Assembly: GCA_000181795.3 (NCBI GenBank)
Contig: CM012953.1
Span: 3,805,923 to 3,869,922 of the forward strand
Direction: 5' to 3'
Length of the DNA: 64,000 bases
Source of the DNA: Trichinella spiralis
Taxonomy: Eukaryota > Nematoda > Enoplea > Trichinellida > Trichinellidae
Position numbers and translations under genes: made by a program. The notes beneath the pieces were generated by a model, which had not been told where the DNA came from, ran no database searches, and saw only the letters and a list, made by a program, of their open reading frames with translations. This document shows positions 1 through 12,786 of the stretch, piece after piece. Every line of letters begins with the position of its first letter. The stretch's first letter is position 1.

Positions 1-1523
1 TCAGATAAAATAAATCGCCATTGTTCGATAATATCAACCGCGACCTTTACAACCCGGTCAAAAGGTATTTTAGTGCCTAAATTTTAGTGCATACGCCTGT
101 TTGCCACAGTTTTCATTTTAGAGATGTTTAGCAATAAAGTCACAGGTTTAATTGAAATGTTGAACTGTTTGTTGTCCATTATATAAAATAAAACATTCTT
201 GATAAAAAAAAACACAGCAACCTATCCAGATCTGTTCAACTGATCAAAATTACTTACTTGTAAACATATATTAAATGCTTCTTCTTACGCACAAGCACAT
301 TTATGATACATATAATGAATCATATTGTTTGTTTTATAAAAATATCTAAAGTCAATTAAAGTTTGGGATATCTCAGAATAAGGCAGAGTATTTATAATGT
401 TCAAAACTTATTAAAGTTTGAAATGTTTGTTATATTTGACAAACACCAAACAGATTTAATTTTTAAAAGAAATTACATATACTGTAAAAAAATGCAAAAG
501 AAACTGCTTAAATGTTAATTTCATTACAATTGACTTTATTTTGCAGTTTTTGTTCAATAAAAGTCCTATACTTAATACCATCGTTAATATGCGTATTGAA
601 ATTTTAGTAAGAAATCAGAGTTATAAGAATAGTTACAAAGTTCATCCAAGTGTTACAAACAGCGTTCTCCTCAAATTCCTACAATTGATTATTTATTATT
701 TCCTTCCCTTTCTTCGTCGATGTATCCCAAGTGATGCTGTTCACACTTGTGAAGGACAACTTTACAATGGAAATTACCACCATTGAAAGAATGCAGCATC
801 GTAAAAGCATTGAAAATTTTTACCAATACACACGTATATGTATATATGCATGTATGTATATATAAAGTGCACTTGTAATTTATGTTTCTACTATGTTGTT
901 GCATCATTTCAGTTAGAACATCAGAAATTTTATTTTCATTTGTCAAGTTTACTCTCTGCTTGCGCTGAGCACAAATGGGGCGTGGAAATCAGACAAATCT
1001 ATTCTTTTCTAATTGATGCCGTCAGAAGTGTATAACACTATGGAATAGCTGAAATAAAGATGCGTCCTGTGCAGGTTTTTGACCAGCAAAGATCACACTG
1101 ACCAGTTCTACATTTTCACGCGGACCTTGAACGTATTCTGCCACGTTCTACCGACCAAAAACAGTGAAGAATGCACATGCATGCACATGCGCAGGCAGAA
1201 ATGTATCGTATAATTATATCTTCAGCTGGTAGGTCAAGCTGACCATTCATTTACTATTCTAATATGCTGACCTCAGAAAATTAAAAACCATATGCTCTAT
1301 TGTACTTGCTAATTGTTGAACACATGATACGAGTTGCATTGTAATGACGAAATTGAATCGTAAATGCAATGTAATATGCATTTATAATAAATAATATGGA
1401 TTTTATTTGAGCAAGTGGATTATTAATAATTATTAGAAGATGTGCGAAAATAATAAAAATTGAAAAAAAATCATTTGAACGAGTAAATAAAAATGCATAC
1501 CTAAAGAGGTAAGAAGAGGCAGG
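1..1523. other. Intergenic, no supported gene
   Basis: A+T-rich sequence with scattered short open frames on both strands, none with family resemblance and most beginning at TTG or GTG. I see no splice-linked coding exon, RNA gene or transposon end here. Confidence 0.6.
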
Positions 1524-1838
1524 ATGAAGAGGCAAGTTGCCATTATCATTGTAGTTTTCGTATTTGTCGTAAGTCAGTTTGGAATGGTGAATTTGTAGCT
1601 CATTTAAGCTTGTTGTTGCCGGCAGTGGAGTGCGTGCGGTAAAAACGCAAGAGCAAGCTGGCAGAGAACGTCGAATGGAGCAGATGCGTGCAGAAGAACT
1701 GAAAAATGGCACACTCTTGCTTACGGTAATGTTGATATGGCAGTCGCGTTTAGGAACGAACGATTAAAAGTGGAACAAATAGTGAGCTGCTCCAGAAAAT
1801 GGTCCAACGAGAAATTGCCACCAGCGCCTTCAAAATGA
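1524..1838 (+). CDS. Tentative two-exon small secreted or membrane protein
   Basis: An ATG at 1524 opens a 15-codon hydrophobic segment (MKRQVAIIIVVFVFV) that runs into a good donor (GTAAGT at 1569). An acceptor CAG ends at 1625 and the same phase then stays open to a TGA at 1836-1838. Exons would be 1524-1568 and 1626-1838, giving about 85 residues with a signal peptide or N-terminal anchor. The second exon is noticeably richer in G+C than the sequence around it. Against this, the same stretch is also open in another plus frame from about 1591, rich in Arg, Glu and Gln, so the true frame is undecided. No family recognised. Confidence 0.2.
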
Positions 1839-4670
1839 CTAATCCTCAGCCCACATGCTTACTGACTGTTTGTCAAAGAATGTTATCTTTTTATTTTTTT
1901 CGAAAAACCTTCTTTTTTACACAACATCATTATTACATAAAAACACCCTCCCCCCCCCCGCATGTATGCGTAGGAGATTATTAATTTATTTGTGAAAGAA
2001 ACGTATGACAAAACGTTATGGAAATGATTTGTACAAGAAATGTGAAAAATTTAAGCTAGCCTGAATAATTTTGAAAGAATACAGATCTAGTTTGTGGATG
2101 ATTTGTGAGATGTATAATGGAAAAGATGAAAATTGTCATCAAGGTCTGTTCAAAAGTTGTCTCACGTTTTTCAGCCAAAACTAACCTTGAAATTATTACA
2201 AATTTGATATTGGTTTGAAAATATTGAAATGCACGCAGAGGAAAATTGATCAGACAAAAGTCCCTTTTATTGTGCACCGCATGAAAAGGGCTTGGCCTGT
2301 GTGTCAATGGCGCTATTGAGGTTTCGGTTTGAACTGAATTTCAAAGCACAATGTTTGACAGCTTTTTTTATTCTTTTCTTTTTTTTTCTAATTTTCTACC
2401 AAAAATTCAGATCAATCCACCAGGTAGGTTACCCAAATTGCTTTGACCGAAAATGATAAATCGAAATTGTTTTTTCTTTTTTCATTTAATTGAAAACATC
2501 TGAGGAAATATATGATCATCCAACAGTTTAATATGTTTGAAATTGACAATCCAATTTTTAATAGAAATTTTTGTTCGAAAATTTTTTGCATACATTGGTC
2601 AGTTTGATTATGAATTCAGTATTTTATTAATATCACATTGCAAAAAGAAAGATGCAAAAAGCATGATGGTACAATATTCAAATTTACCTCATTCAGTGCA
2701 ATATGTACTGTAGTTTAAAATGTTTATCTTACTGACGAATTAGAAATTTTCCAATAAAATAATAATCAAATTTCGATAACTGGATTAAATTGGTTTTGTT
2801 TTTTTTCTTGTGAAATGCTAAAATAGAAATTGCAAGTATTGCTTTTGTTTAATAGACAACACTGAACCTGAGCACATGCATGTCAGTATGCCATTACCTT
2901 GAAATTTTCAACTAGTTTCCATTTTTCGTCTTAAATATTTTATTTCAAAAACAATCCAACTTCTACTTTAAATTTAAACATATTTTGCATTGGACATGGA
3001 ATATGTTAACCGCATTTTTTTAATTCTTAAGTTCAAAACCAATTAACAAATTAACATGTTTCACAAACTGACAGCATCATTCTAATGTTTCAAACTTCAT
3101 TTATAAATATATGTATATACTTGAAAATTAATTAATTTTTAGATTGTTGTAATTTAATAATTTTTCAGATTATATAAATGTAAATTTATACATATTCTAT
3201 TAAAATGTTATTCATATTCTGAAAGTCAAATTATAAAAGAAACAATCGATTTTAATAATACATTTGAAAATATATTTATGCAAATATTGAATTATACAGT
3301 TTTTCTTGCTACCTCATTTTGTAGATTTTTTAAATAAATAATTTTTTGAAAGTAAAAAGGAAAAATTATTATCTTTTTTTCTGAATAATAACAATTTCAA
3401 GTATACAATGAAGATGTTATGAATTTATTAAATTTCATAATTTTCCCGTTGATGGTAGTGTTGTGGAAAATTCAGACGTGGAAGTATGTGACTTGAAATG
3501 ATCATCCAGTTTGCAAATCAGCACGGCTGATTGACGAATCCCCATTGGCAATGTAAAACAATATGATGAATCATGATGAAGAAGATTCTTTGAAGTGATT
3601 CAATTTTTCAAGTGTGACATTTTTACTTTACGACGACAAGAAATGGCCAACAATGCTGTAAAATGATTCACAAGCCGGTCAGTCATCTGGGTGAAAATTA
3701 GGTTTTCCAAGTTAAGTCAACAAATTTGTCACTTTCGTCATTATTAATAATAATAATATTATTATTATTATTAATAACGATAACAATTAATATTATTACT
3801 GTTAATTCATTTTGTATGCGTGATTTTGATTTTGCAGTCGAATCATTCATTAGCAATACAATTTTCGAATAAGTAAATTTTAATATTCTTCTCCAAAACA
3901 AGAATAAGGAAAAAAAATACTTGACAGTTCCGATAGATGGTTCAATTTTGAATATCAATTGCTGTTTGCAAATGTATTTTCAAATTCAGTACTTCTTTTT
4001 ATATACAATAATGGAATGATCGGTACTTTTTTTCCAAAAAATTTCACGTCAATTTTACAAAAGATAATTCACTGAACAACTTGCTTCACTTTTCAATGAA
4101 CAGCATTTCCAGCTGAAATCGCTGCAAGCAAAATTTTATTTCCTTCATCATTTTCAACACGTTTATATGTGCATATCATGATTGAAAATTGGAAAAATTT
4201 TTCCAAATACAAAGATGACAATAATTTCTAATAACTTTCAGTTGTTTTAAAATCGTTCGTCTACATGCTACAAAATAATTAATTATACCATTCGCAGTAG
4301 ATAGAGTACAGCATAAATTGAACAGTTGTTGCATTGTAGAATTTATTAATTAATTTTTTCGTAAAATTAACAACAACCTTCAATGACACTTTGCAAGTTA
4401 TTATTATCAAACAATAAATAGTAATGATTACAGTCTGCTGAAATACATGGCAGAAAATATAGCAAACATAATACATCACAAATGACAATAAAATATACGA
4501 ATATGCATACATTTATCACTTTCTACATTTATAAAAAAAACAACCGCGATAACTGTAAGCTGTCGCTGTATTCCATAAAATAATATCTGAACTTGAAAAG
4601 TATCATTGTGAAATAATGATGAATTACATCAAACTCGAGATGCTTCTGTTATGAACACTAAAGATACTAA
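1839..4670. other. Intergenic, A+T-rich
   Basis: No coding exon supported. It contains low-complexity T and A runs, an AAT/ATT inverted simple repeat near 3740-3776 and a possible mariner-like end near 2140 (see rejected items). The last few hundred bases probably hold the 3' UTR of the DUSP22-like gene. Confidence 0.55.
3740..3776. repeat. ATT/AAT simple repeat with dyad symmetry
   Basis: A run of AAT units is followed at once by ATT units, so the tract can fold back on itself. No other meaning seen. Confidence 0.7.
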
Positions 4671-5897
4671 TTACAGAAAAAATTGTTCAGGATTCCCTGA
4701 ACTGTTCAATCGATCTATAACTAGAGATTCTTGTTCATCTTTCAACCGATCTCCAAATTCCACCCATCGATTGTAAGATTCCAATGCCTGCTGACACTTC
4801 TTCATATCACATTCGCGCAGACTTCCTGCGTTTGTAAATAAAGAAGCCATTCGTTGACGTTCTGCAGCAAGGTCCTGGCAAGCAAATTCAGATATTCAGA
4901 TAAAATTAAATTTTAAAGTAATATTTTTTGTTTCAAGTACAGTGTTTTCAAAAAAGTGCAGCTGCCTTCTGAAATGGAAATTTGGATTTGCCTGACGGCG
5001 AGCACTGCGAATCACATTCAACGCGTCACGCCAACCAAGATCCGTAACTGACATGATGTACGCCATGGATAGAGTAACGCTGCGGCTCACTCCCATCATG
5101 CAGTGAATCAAAACAACGCCTGCAATATAGACCAGTGGTTGTTGAACACTGAATTAAACTATTTCAATTCAAAAATATTTGAAAATTAAATGTATATTCA
5201 CTGCAGAAATATTTCATTCAATTATCCGCAGCGGAATATAATTGAATTATTACCTCCGTCAAGACGAGCTCGATGAATAAAGTCGTTCACTGTGGAAACA
5301 TGCTTGATAATATTCTCATTGGAGCTGTCCGAGACTTTCAAAATTAAATGCTGTCGATGATTCTGCCTCTCCACAGGACGATCATGACAGCTTACGATAT
5401 GCGTAATCTCAAAGCATCGCTGTTTAGCATTGCAAAGTCAACATCCACGTTCATAATTTAATTTGTTTAATTTTTTTTAATTTTAATTATCAATTATGAA
5501 AATCTTTTATCATCGAATTTCATAAAACCACTTCTTTAACGTCAGTTCTCATCTGAACAATCAAAAAAGTGTATTTTGCATGTCATACGTTAGGACTTAA
5601 AAGCAACACGTTCATAATTGATTTCGTACTGGTTGTTAAAGTAATTCGAAATTAAAATCATACTGCACAATGAATAACTGCGCTTCACATTCAAATATGA
5701 AGACCAAATACAGCGAAAATGCCATCATCCAACAGTGCAAAAGAAACTCTGCACTCAGAAATTAAAAAAATACTGGATTACATCATTAAAAAGTGGTGCT
5801 GTAATTTTAAAATGTAGATAAAAGAAAACAACAGTAAAGTGGTTGGTATATTGGAAAAGCAAAAAACTTTTTCTCAATCCTTTTACTTCAATAAACC

Positions 5898-5930
<33 letters not shown>

Positions 5931-8030
5931 TAAACAGGTTTTTAATTTTCCAATTTCTTTTTTAACTTCATTAACTCATCCTGATGCTCTTCATCATCTT
6001 TTGAAGTAACAGTCAACAGAATTCCCTCGTCAACGTATTTATGAGCTTCGTCCATTCGTCCCAACTCCATAGACGTTTTTGCTAAGTACAACTTCGTTGC
6101 TTTTGTACCTCCACCGGTGCTTACTTCATCGGATTTTTTAAAAGCTCTAAAAGCCGCATCATACGACGCCGAAGGCAGTTTCTTATAAAAGGTTGATGCA
6201 TAATAACGTTCCACACAGTTTATTCCTGACGCGTAAAAAAGCCAACGGCCATTTAAATAATTCAGTATTTCATCATCCGGCAAAATGGCCAAGCTTTCAT
6301 CTAATAAACCTTTCAAACGGATCCCTTCGTCAATGCGATCCTTAGTAGTGGTCAGAAATAAGGCTGTTTCTGCCAACGCAATGGCACAACACTTTTTCAA
6401 CTGTCCATCGTTTGGCCATTGCTTGAGAGCAGCAAAAGCACGTTCTTTCGCGAGAGTGAGAACATGCTTCCTATTTTCATCTTTCTTTGAAGGAAAACAG
6501 TTCGCATAAGATTCGGATACTTGTAGCATTTTTAAAATAAACGATAAATTATCACTGAATCGATCATAATAGCGATTCATAAAACGGTACGCAACTTCAT
6601 AGCGATCCTCAATTCCGGTACTGATCAACTTCTCTACCCGGTTGAACACGCTCTTCATCTGATCCTCTTCCAACTCTTCACTGGCTTCGGATGCTGTACT
6701 TCCATCCAAAAGCTTCTCATTGCTTACGGCGTCGTAATATATCTCCCCAGTTTGCTGTGCAATAGTTTCCTTAATCTGCTTATGCTCTTCACCCACCGTA
6801 CTTTGCAACTCGCGCAATTCCTTCCTCAAATTATCAACCTCCAGCTGCATGTGATGACTCATCAAGCTCAATTTGGCATTCAAACTACGGTATACAATAT
6901 ACATGCCACAACCTCCAACCAATGCGGTAGTGGCCACCAAACCAAGGGTACACTGCAAATCAAATGGTCGAATTACTTGATGCATTACCATCACCCTGTT
7001 ACTGAATTAAGCTGAACGCTTACCGGCAATCCCATCACGAAATAACTACGTCAACCGAATGCGAAAATTAAATTCACTCGACTATTTCCAATTTCTCTAC
7101 ACACGAAAAAATCTAATCTAAAATTTATGAAGTAAACTGTATATTTTAATTGTAAAATCATACAAAACTCAGTGTCATTTAATTTCTATTTCATACTAGA
7201 ATTTCAAAAATTACATTAAGATTTTGTTAACAAAATTGAATAATTAATTATTTCAAACTTATAAATTAATCAGCAAATATGAACGATCTATATATTCCCT
7301 GAACAAGGGCATCGCAAAACTTGGACTATTATTACTTACTAATATTCAAAGTGCACAAACAACTTTATTATACACTAAAATTTTCAACAGGAATATTATT
7401 TAACAAACGGCATTAAAATGACAAAAAATACATTTATACTACAAATTAATTATTAATTATTATATACACAAATAAAATTAAAAAAGTTGTCGCATTTAAA
7501 GATATTTTAAAGTTGTACTTGCTTGATAACATACAATATGACATGCATTTCATAATGGTGAAAATAAATCATATTCTTTATTACAATAAATTAAAAATCC
7601 AAAAACAATCCTGCAGTTTTCAATACTACTACAATACAATCTACCTTGATTTACTTTCATTATTGTTTATTGCCATTATTCACTGACACGATGATCACAA
7701 ATACATGATAATAAGTTTATTTCCCTAGGAAAATTTAAAAATGGACAACATATTCGACAACTTATAAAGGATAACATTATACTGCATTACAAGAACACGT
7801 ATATACATATTAATTTACATCTACCTAGTTTACATAAAAATTACATACTTTTAACTGATGCCAAAAATTTAAAAGATAAAAATCTAAATATTTAACGGTT
7901 AGTGTTTATTATTTATTTACCTAACAAAAAAATATAAAAATACAAAACATACCTTAATCTCGTCCAAAAGCTTTGAATTCACCGAATTTAAAAAACTACC
8001 AATGTAAAGACCTGGAAGAATCAACGACAT
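4671..8030 (-). CDS. DUSP22/DUSP15-like atypical dual-specificity phosphatase
   Basis: Four coding exons on the minus strand: 8030-7953, 5419-5254, 5119-4941 and 4874-4671; phases agree and give 208 residues. Exon 1 carries the family opening ILPGLYIGSF. Exon 2 holds ITHIVSCHDRP and the presumed general-acid Asp57 in KVSDSSNEN. Exon 3 holds the signature HCMMGVSRS, with catalytic Cys88 and Arg94, followed by AYIMSVTDLGW and ANPNFHFRRQL. As I recall, human DUSP22 also has its nucleophile at residue 88. The enzyme should dephosphorylate phosphotyrosine/phosphothreonine proteins in signalling. The N-terminal MG needed for myristoylation in DUSP22 is absent (it begins MSL). Exon 4 is a charged C-terminal tail and uses a weaker donor (GTACTT). 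A non-coding leader exon ending near 8359 is likely, since an acceptor lies just before the ATG. Intron 1 (about 2.5 kb) contains the RMD-like gene. Confidence 0.88.
5898..5930. repeat. AAT trinucleotide repeat
   Basis: About eleven AAT units just downstream of the stop of the RMD-like gene, in its probable 3' UTR and inside intron 1 of the DUSP22-like gene. Confidence 0.85.
5942..6991 (-). CDS. Regulator of microtubule dynamics (RMD/RMDN) family protein, intronless
   Basis: A single open frame of 349 residues. I take the ATG at 6991; the triplet before it is GTG. Residues about 15-35 form one membrane segment (ALVGGCGMYIVYR), followed by a Glu/Lys/Gln-rich coiled-coil stretch to about residue 80 and a helical TPR-like region. 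The late segment LNGRWLFYASGINCVERYYA resembles the family's LGRW core; the YDAAFRAFKKSDE block also fits. RMDN proteins bind microtubules, and vertebrate RMDN3 (PTPIP51) tethers ER to mitochondria; the N-terminal anchor here favours a membrane-bound form. The gene lies wholly inside intron 1 of the DUSP22-like gene, on the same strand, so the host transcript must pass through it. Lack of introns is unusual in this window and could reflect retroposition. Confidence 0.83.
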   Translation of the reverse strand: MVMHQVIRPFDLQCTLGLVATTALVGGCGMYIVYRSLNAKLSLMSHHMQLEVDNLRKELRELQSTVGEEHKQIKETIAQQTGEIYYDAVSNEKLLDGSTASEASEELEEDQMKSVFNRVEKLISTGIEDRYEVAYRFMNRYYDRFSDNLSFILKMLQVSESYANCFPSKKDENRKHVLTLAKERAFAALKQWPNDGQLKKCCAIALAETALFLTTTKDRIDEGIRLKGLLDESLAILPDDEILNYLNGRWLFYASGINCVERYYASTFYKKLPSASYDAAFRAFKKSDEVSTGGGTKATKLYLAKTSMELGRMDEAHKYVDEGILLTVTSKDDEEHQDELMKLKKKLEN

Positions 8031-10054
8031 AAACTAAAAAAGTATAGACACAATTGACAAAGCGCTTCCTCTTAAGAAAACTTGCAACTCATATCAAAAC
8101 ATGCATATATACGTACATAGGTCAACAATAACTTTCATTAGAAACATGCAGCAACAAATAAAGAATACAACAACTAATACAATCGTTTAAAATTCAAACA
8201 ATAGCGAAAACTTTAACTATAAAATTAGCGTTCAAACAAAATTTGCTAGAAATTTCAAACAACTTAAAAATTCAAAGTATAATCAAATAACCAATAAAAA
8301 AAGGATCAATAATATATACGTGAAATGCTAATTACTACATTTAACAGTCAATACCTACCTCCAAAGGAACAACGACCACTACACCGCAATCAAAGATGAG
8401 AACAAACAAGTTACTTCTTCTTACGTTAAAATTTATAAATGCAGGTATTATTATGAATTATACTGTAATAAAATGAATTTCCATAAAAGAAGCGTAAATT
8501 AATTTTTTTAAATAAAAATAATGGTCATAAAAATTAATTTTAATATTCAATATTTCTTTTAAGTTCAATAAATTTTAAACTATTTTCAAAACTGAGAAAC
8601 TCATACTGTAATTATACCAAAACGTATCTGGATTTTCTTATAAACGCAGTGCATTGAATATTTAAAATGTTTTCAGTTGAAATCAGCTAAAATCTTCTTC
8701 AACATTTTTTGACTGCCTATAGCAGTACACAGGATTTGCTTTTTACTTTTATGAATACGTGGTTTCCGGTTTTTTAATTCATATTGCTCATTCTGAATAT
8801 AATGTTAATTCTCTTTGAATAGCTTATAAAATCAATAAACTGCTTGTTTCGGTTACATAGATTTTACTTCGAGTATGGTACTACTATTACAGTATATTAG
8901 AACGCAGGATAAATGAAATAAATAATTTTTTGAAACGAATCGCTGCATGCTTATAATAGACTTACTCCTAATCCCATGAAATAGCTAAGGAAAACTGATC
9001 CGGCAGCAAAATTACTCACTTCAAAAAGTGAGGCATGTATATTAGCAATGCATAGTAATCGAAGAATTTTAGTTGATGAAATCTAAAAGCTAATACAAAA
9101 AGAAACAAGCATGTCTAAGCTGTTATACAAGTATTACAGTGCAATGAACTAGCTTGAACATGTATTTTGCCTAGCTCTCAACCCCATATTTAAACAAGAA
9201 TGAAATTAATAGAATTTAACCGATAATGGTAAAACTGCAGCTGTGGACAGACAGTTTATCACTTGCAGACTTTCCCGTTCTACTAAAATCAGAACAATTT
9301 CTGACAAAAAAAACAAAATAAAATAGTATCTTATGCATAAATGTCGTAAAATTGCTAGATAAAACGTGTTCAACGTGGAATAGCCTATCAGTGAGCAGCC
9401 AATGAGAAAAACTTGGGGGAAATGGGAGCGAACAGTTGTAGAGCACCCGAAATAAAAGATGGAGGAAAAACTGAAATATTAAACCAATGAAAATTTTGCG
9501 CGAATCAGGAAGTTAGAACAGAAATTTGCTCAAAATTGTGAGTTGCTAACTAGCGTGTTATTAAATAAGACAATATTTAGCATACCTGGTAACGACTGAA
9601 TAAGCTTCATTTATTTGGATGCATAGGATTTTGTGATTTGAATAAATTTTTGTGGAACTGAAGTTCACTGCCATCAACATGCTGATCAGATGAAAGACCT
9701 GATAATTTTTAACTAATTTCAGGTAATAAAAAATTTTATAATATTATAATGATGAATTGGTAACAAAAGTGCATTGTAAGTGATATTTATTTCGTGTAAT
9801 TTTTGGTTTTTAATGCTGACGAAAAGATTTGAACATGCAAACAGATTACTGTGTTATAGTAGTCACGAGTTTTCATTTAGTTTGTAAATTAGTGATTTCA
9901 TTAGTTTATAGTATTAGTTATTTTTTAAATAATTTTTGCCTTTTGTTATTGATTGTTGACAAATTGATATTTATTTCAATAGGATTTTTGAAAAAAATCA
10001 ATTTTATTTTGCGTAATAATACAGATTTTGCATTTTAAGAAATTGTTGATTGAA
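8031..10054. other. Divergent intergenic region between DUSP22-like and KANSL3-like genes
   Basis: No coding exon supported. It holds a likely 5' UTR exon of the minus-strand phosphatase (donor at about 8358) and, near 9.4-9.5 kb, CCAAT boxes and an E2F-like site that may belong to the KANSL3-like promoter. The rest is A+T-rich. Confidence 0.5.
9399..9504 (+). promoter_or_regulatory. Candidate promoter elements: two CCAAT boxes and an E2F-like site
   Basis: CCAAT occurs at 9399-9403 and 9484-9488, and TTTTGCGCGAA at 9494-9504 resembles the E2F consensus. They lie 550-650 bases before the KANSL3-like ATG, so a leader exon and 5' intron would be needed. Inference from motif match only. Confidence 0.3.
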
Positions 10055-12455
10055 ATGGGCTCTGCAGCTGCGGATGGGAATGGTGAAATGGAACAGTTAT
10101 GTGATTTCGAATTGTCAGAAATTTTGAATGCTTCCAAGCCTAATGGACCTGTAATAACGTTGTATGAAGCACTAGAGCGCAATTTTTACAGAACCCGATT
10201 TGGAATGCATTATTATTTAGCTGGTTTAACTCGAAATGATCCAGGTTGTTATTCTCCATCTCTACAGTCGGATAGGAATGCAGGTGATGGCTCGGTAATT
10301 TACCTTTTTCCAAAATTGAAATGGCCACCGCCTTCTCTGAATTCGTCATGTAATCCTGTGGAACCGATTGAACGTTTGAGGGTGGGATATCAGCCGCAGA
10401 ACACAGTTACAGATATTTCTATAACATATTTGAAACGATGGACCGAGAAGGCGGCTAAACAAATTCGAATCTGTTCTGTGGGTACCTGTTATGATGATAC
10501 CTTGTTATATCAGCAGTGGGAAGGCAAGATTCTCGAGTAAGCGTTTTGTTGCTCAGTGGAATTTGTTTTCCATTTTACGAATAAAACTTAAAAAAAAATT
10601 TTTTTTTGAGGATTTTGAACAACGTGAATAGGAAATTTGTTACTAATATTTGTCAAGTGATAAAAAGTTACGTATTGTTCGAGCTCGCTTCAGTGGGAGT
10701 AAGTGTGTTGGTTATAACTTCAGACTTTCGATTTTTGATGTGACTGAAAACTTGGATAATTTTCATTCACATTTTAGATATACAATGAAGAACTGATATT
10801 GTCAGAAAATTTGAAAACTGCATCTGTCAATATGCTCACCATTTGGAATGAGATGATCATTTGTGAAATCGATTTGACAAATGTGCATTATCAGTTTTTG
10901 AAAAATCTACCAGAGAAATATTTAAAAGCATATTTATGCATAACTCGAACGATGCGATACGATGTGAGTAATTTTCTCTTTGCAATCACTTTGTTCTTGT
11001 TATGCTTTCATTTTCAGCGTCCAGATATTTTTAAAAAGATCATCAATGTTGACGAAAATAGCGATTCAATACTTTCACATTTTGCACAATTTTCGGCCAT
11101 CCGATCGGTGAATCGGACAAAAGTGAGCTTTCCATTGAAATTAATTTCACCCTTGGATGGAAACGTGGTGATAATTTTGGTCTGGCCACATGTAAGATTT
11201 GTCGGTTATAAATCGGCAAATGTGAGTGAAAATTGCAAATTTTTTTTCGGGTGTGTTCATTGATTTGATATTTGAAAAGTTTTGTCAAAAACCTTTTCAT
11301 CTTCAACGTTTTCCAGCAGGGTGTTACCAGAATATGCGAAATGTATTGAATTGAAACTAGCACCGATAAAATGGGGAAAATCCACCGACGAAATACACAA
11401 CATTTACATGGATGATTTGAGAATTAAAATTTTTAAAGTACAACATTTTCAAATTATTCGCTCATTATGTGATGAAGTGTGAATAAGTTGTCTGTGCAGA
11501 CATTGCAGCGATATAATGATAAGAAAGTAATTTTGATTGGATGGCACTTGTCTTGCGACGTGGTGTTGCAGGTGTGATGCATGTGGAAGAAAAGAGCAGT
11601 TTAAAAAATGTATACAATGTATTTTTTTGATTTCAATTTTTTAGTCATGCAGTGCGAGCAATGTTTGCGGTGTGGTACTTTTCAATTTTATCAATCGAGC
11701 AAAGGAACATTTACCTGCGGTATATTGATGCCTTTTTTGATTATTTCTCATAAATGATTTGGTAAATAGATTTTTTTGCAGATTGTGTCGCCAAGTTTGC
11801 TCGGATGTGAAGTTCCGGTGCTGTTTGTTGTCGGCAGTTTCTCCAAATTGTGTTCTGCGGATTTTTTGATAAGCATTATGCCCAAGTTTAAAAGTGAGTT
11901 TGGATTATTAATTTATTTATTGAATATAATTCGGTTTTTTCTCCCATCAAATTCAATACTTTTACAGATCCAAAAAGCAAAGTTGTTGTTGTTGGCCAAT
12001 GCGACGATCAACTAATGATGAATCCTGTAGCATTGCAAGCTCTTCATTTAAATCAACTAGTGGTGAACTATTGTATTCTGGTGAGTTGTGGATTTGCTTG
12101 TTTTCACGATTAGTGAAATTGTTGTTTTTTCTATGCTTCTATTTTTCAAGGAAGCAGTGATGAATTATTGTCATCAGCTGCTGAAAAGTGGTGTTGAAAT
12201 GATGGGCGAACGTGGTGATGATGGTGATAATAATCGAGTAAATTATTATTATTTGTTTTCCTTTATATTTATTAATTCAAATAAATATCTCCCTTTTAGA
12301 ATCAACAATATGTTAATAATGATGACAACGATGATATTTGTACCAGACAACGTGCGAAGCGCACTTTGAGAAGTGTTTCGGTCGACGAAAGCAGTGGCTT
12401 ATTATCTGCGCAGTCGAGGAAAAGAAGAACAACTGAACATAACACATATGGCTGA
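10055..12455 (+). CDS. KANSL3-like subunit (NSL histone acetyltransferase complex)
   Basis: Eleven exons: 10055-10536, 10611-10698, 10778-10963, 11018-about 11204/11221, about 11280-11437, 11500-11571, 11645-11719, 11782-11893, 11968-12080, 12151-12237, 12300-12455. KANSL3 carries an alpha/beta-hydrolase-like fold and serves in the MOF/KAT8 NSL complex that acetylates histone H4. Matches to the family core, in order: SSSTFSSR (vertebrate SSSVFPTSRR), KKVILIGWHLSCD (PIILIGWNTGAL), PVLFVVGSFSKLC (PVLFVIGQNSLQC) and KVVVVGQCDDQLM (SLVVVGGADDNLR). The protein ends about 50 residues after this core with a basic tail (KRTLRS, SRKRR), lacking the long C-terminal region of vertebrate KANSL3. The exon 4/5 junction is unresolved: the best donor (GTGAGT) and the readable frame of exon 5 disagree in phase. 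Exon 2 uses a GAG acceptor. A poly(A) signal is at 12787-12792. Confidence 0.8.
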
Positions 12456-12720
12456 CCAACAAAGCAGCAATGCTTTGAAATTTTTAATATGCTTTTCATC
12501 CATCCATTCAACATGTTTGCGGATATATCCGTGCAAGTGATAGTGGTCGTGGTGGAATGATCATCTTTGAATTCTTTGATTCGTTTTTTTTTCTTTTTTC
12601 TCTGTTTCATCCAATCAGTATTCACCAATTGGAGTGAAATTGTTCAAAATTCTGTAAAATATTTTTTCTTCTTCATTATATGAATTGAACAACAGTTTGG
12701 TGAGGTTGTTTGTTTGTTTG

Positions 12721-12726
12721 TTTATT
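12721..12726 (-). terminator. Poly(A) signal AATAAA (minus), probable ACSL 3' end
   Basis: TTTATT on the plus strand reads AATAAA on the minus strand, 92 bases after the ACSL stop. It lies upstream of the KANSL3-like signal, so the two 3' UTRs would overlap. Confidence 0.45.
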
Positions 12727-12786
12727 TCAAAACGATAATTTGTTTTTGTGTGCGAATTTGTTATTTTCAAAGGCAGTAGTAGATAG

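Noticed and set aside
541-1035. Overlapping open frames on both strands
   Set aside because: They start at TTG or within repeats, are A+T-rich and have no family signal.
2056-2340. Possible mariner-like end (GGTCTGTTCAAAAGTTG) with a minus-strand frame
   Set aside because: The terminal sequence looks familiar, but I found no matching second end, no clear TA duplication and no transposase motif.
2411-2445. Segment resembling a nematode spliced leader (GGTTACCCAAATTGC)
   Set aside because: No following splice donor with stem-loops or Sm site of an SL RNA gene, so the match is probably chance.
9216-9446. 76-codon minus-strand frame
   Set aside because: No similarity or splice context; it overlaps likely promoter elements.
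12302-12628. 108-codon minus-strand frame
   Set aside because: It is antisense to the last KANSL3-like exon and 3' UTR; its start is low-complexity Lys.
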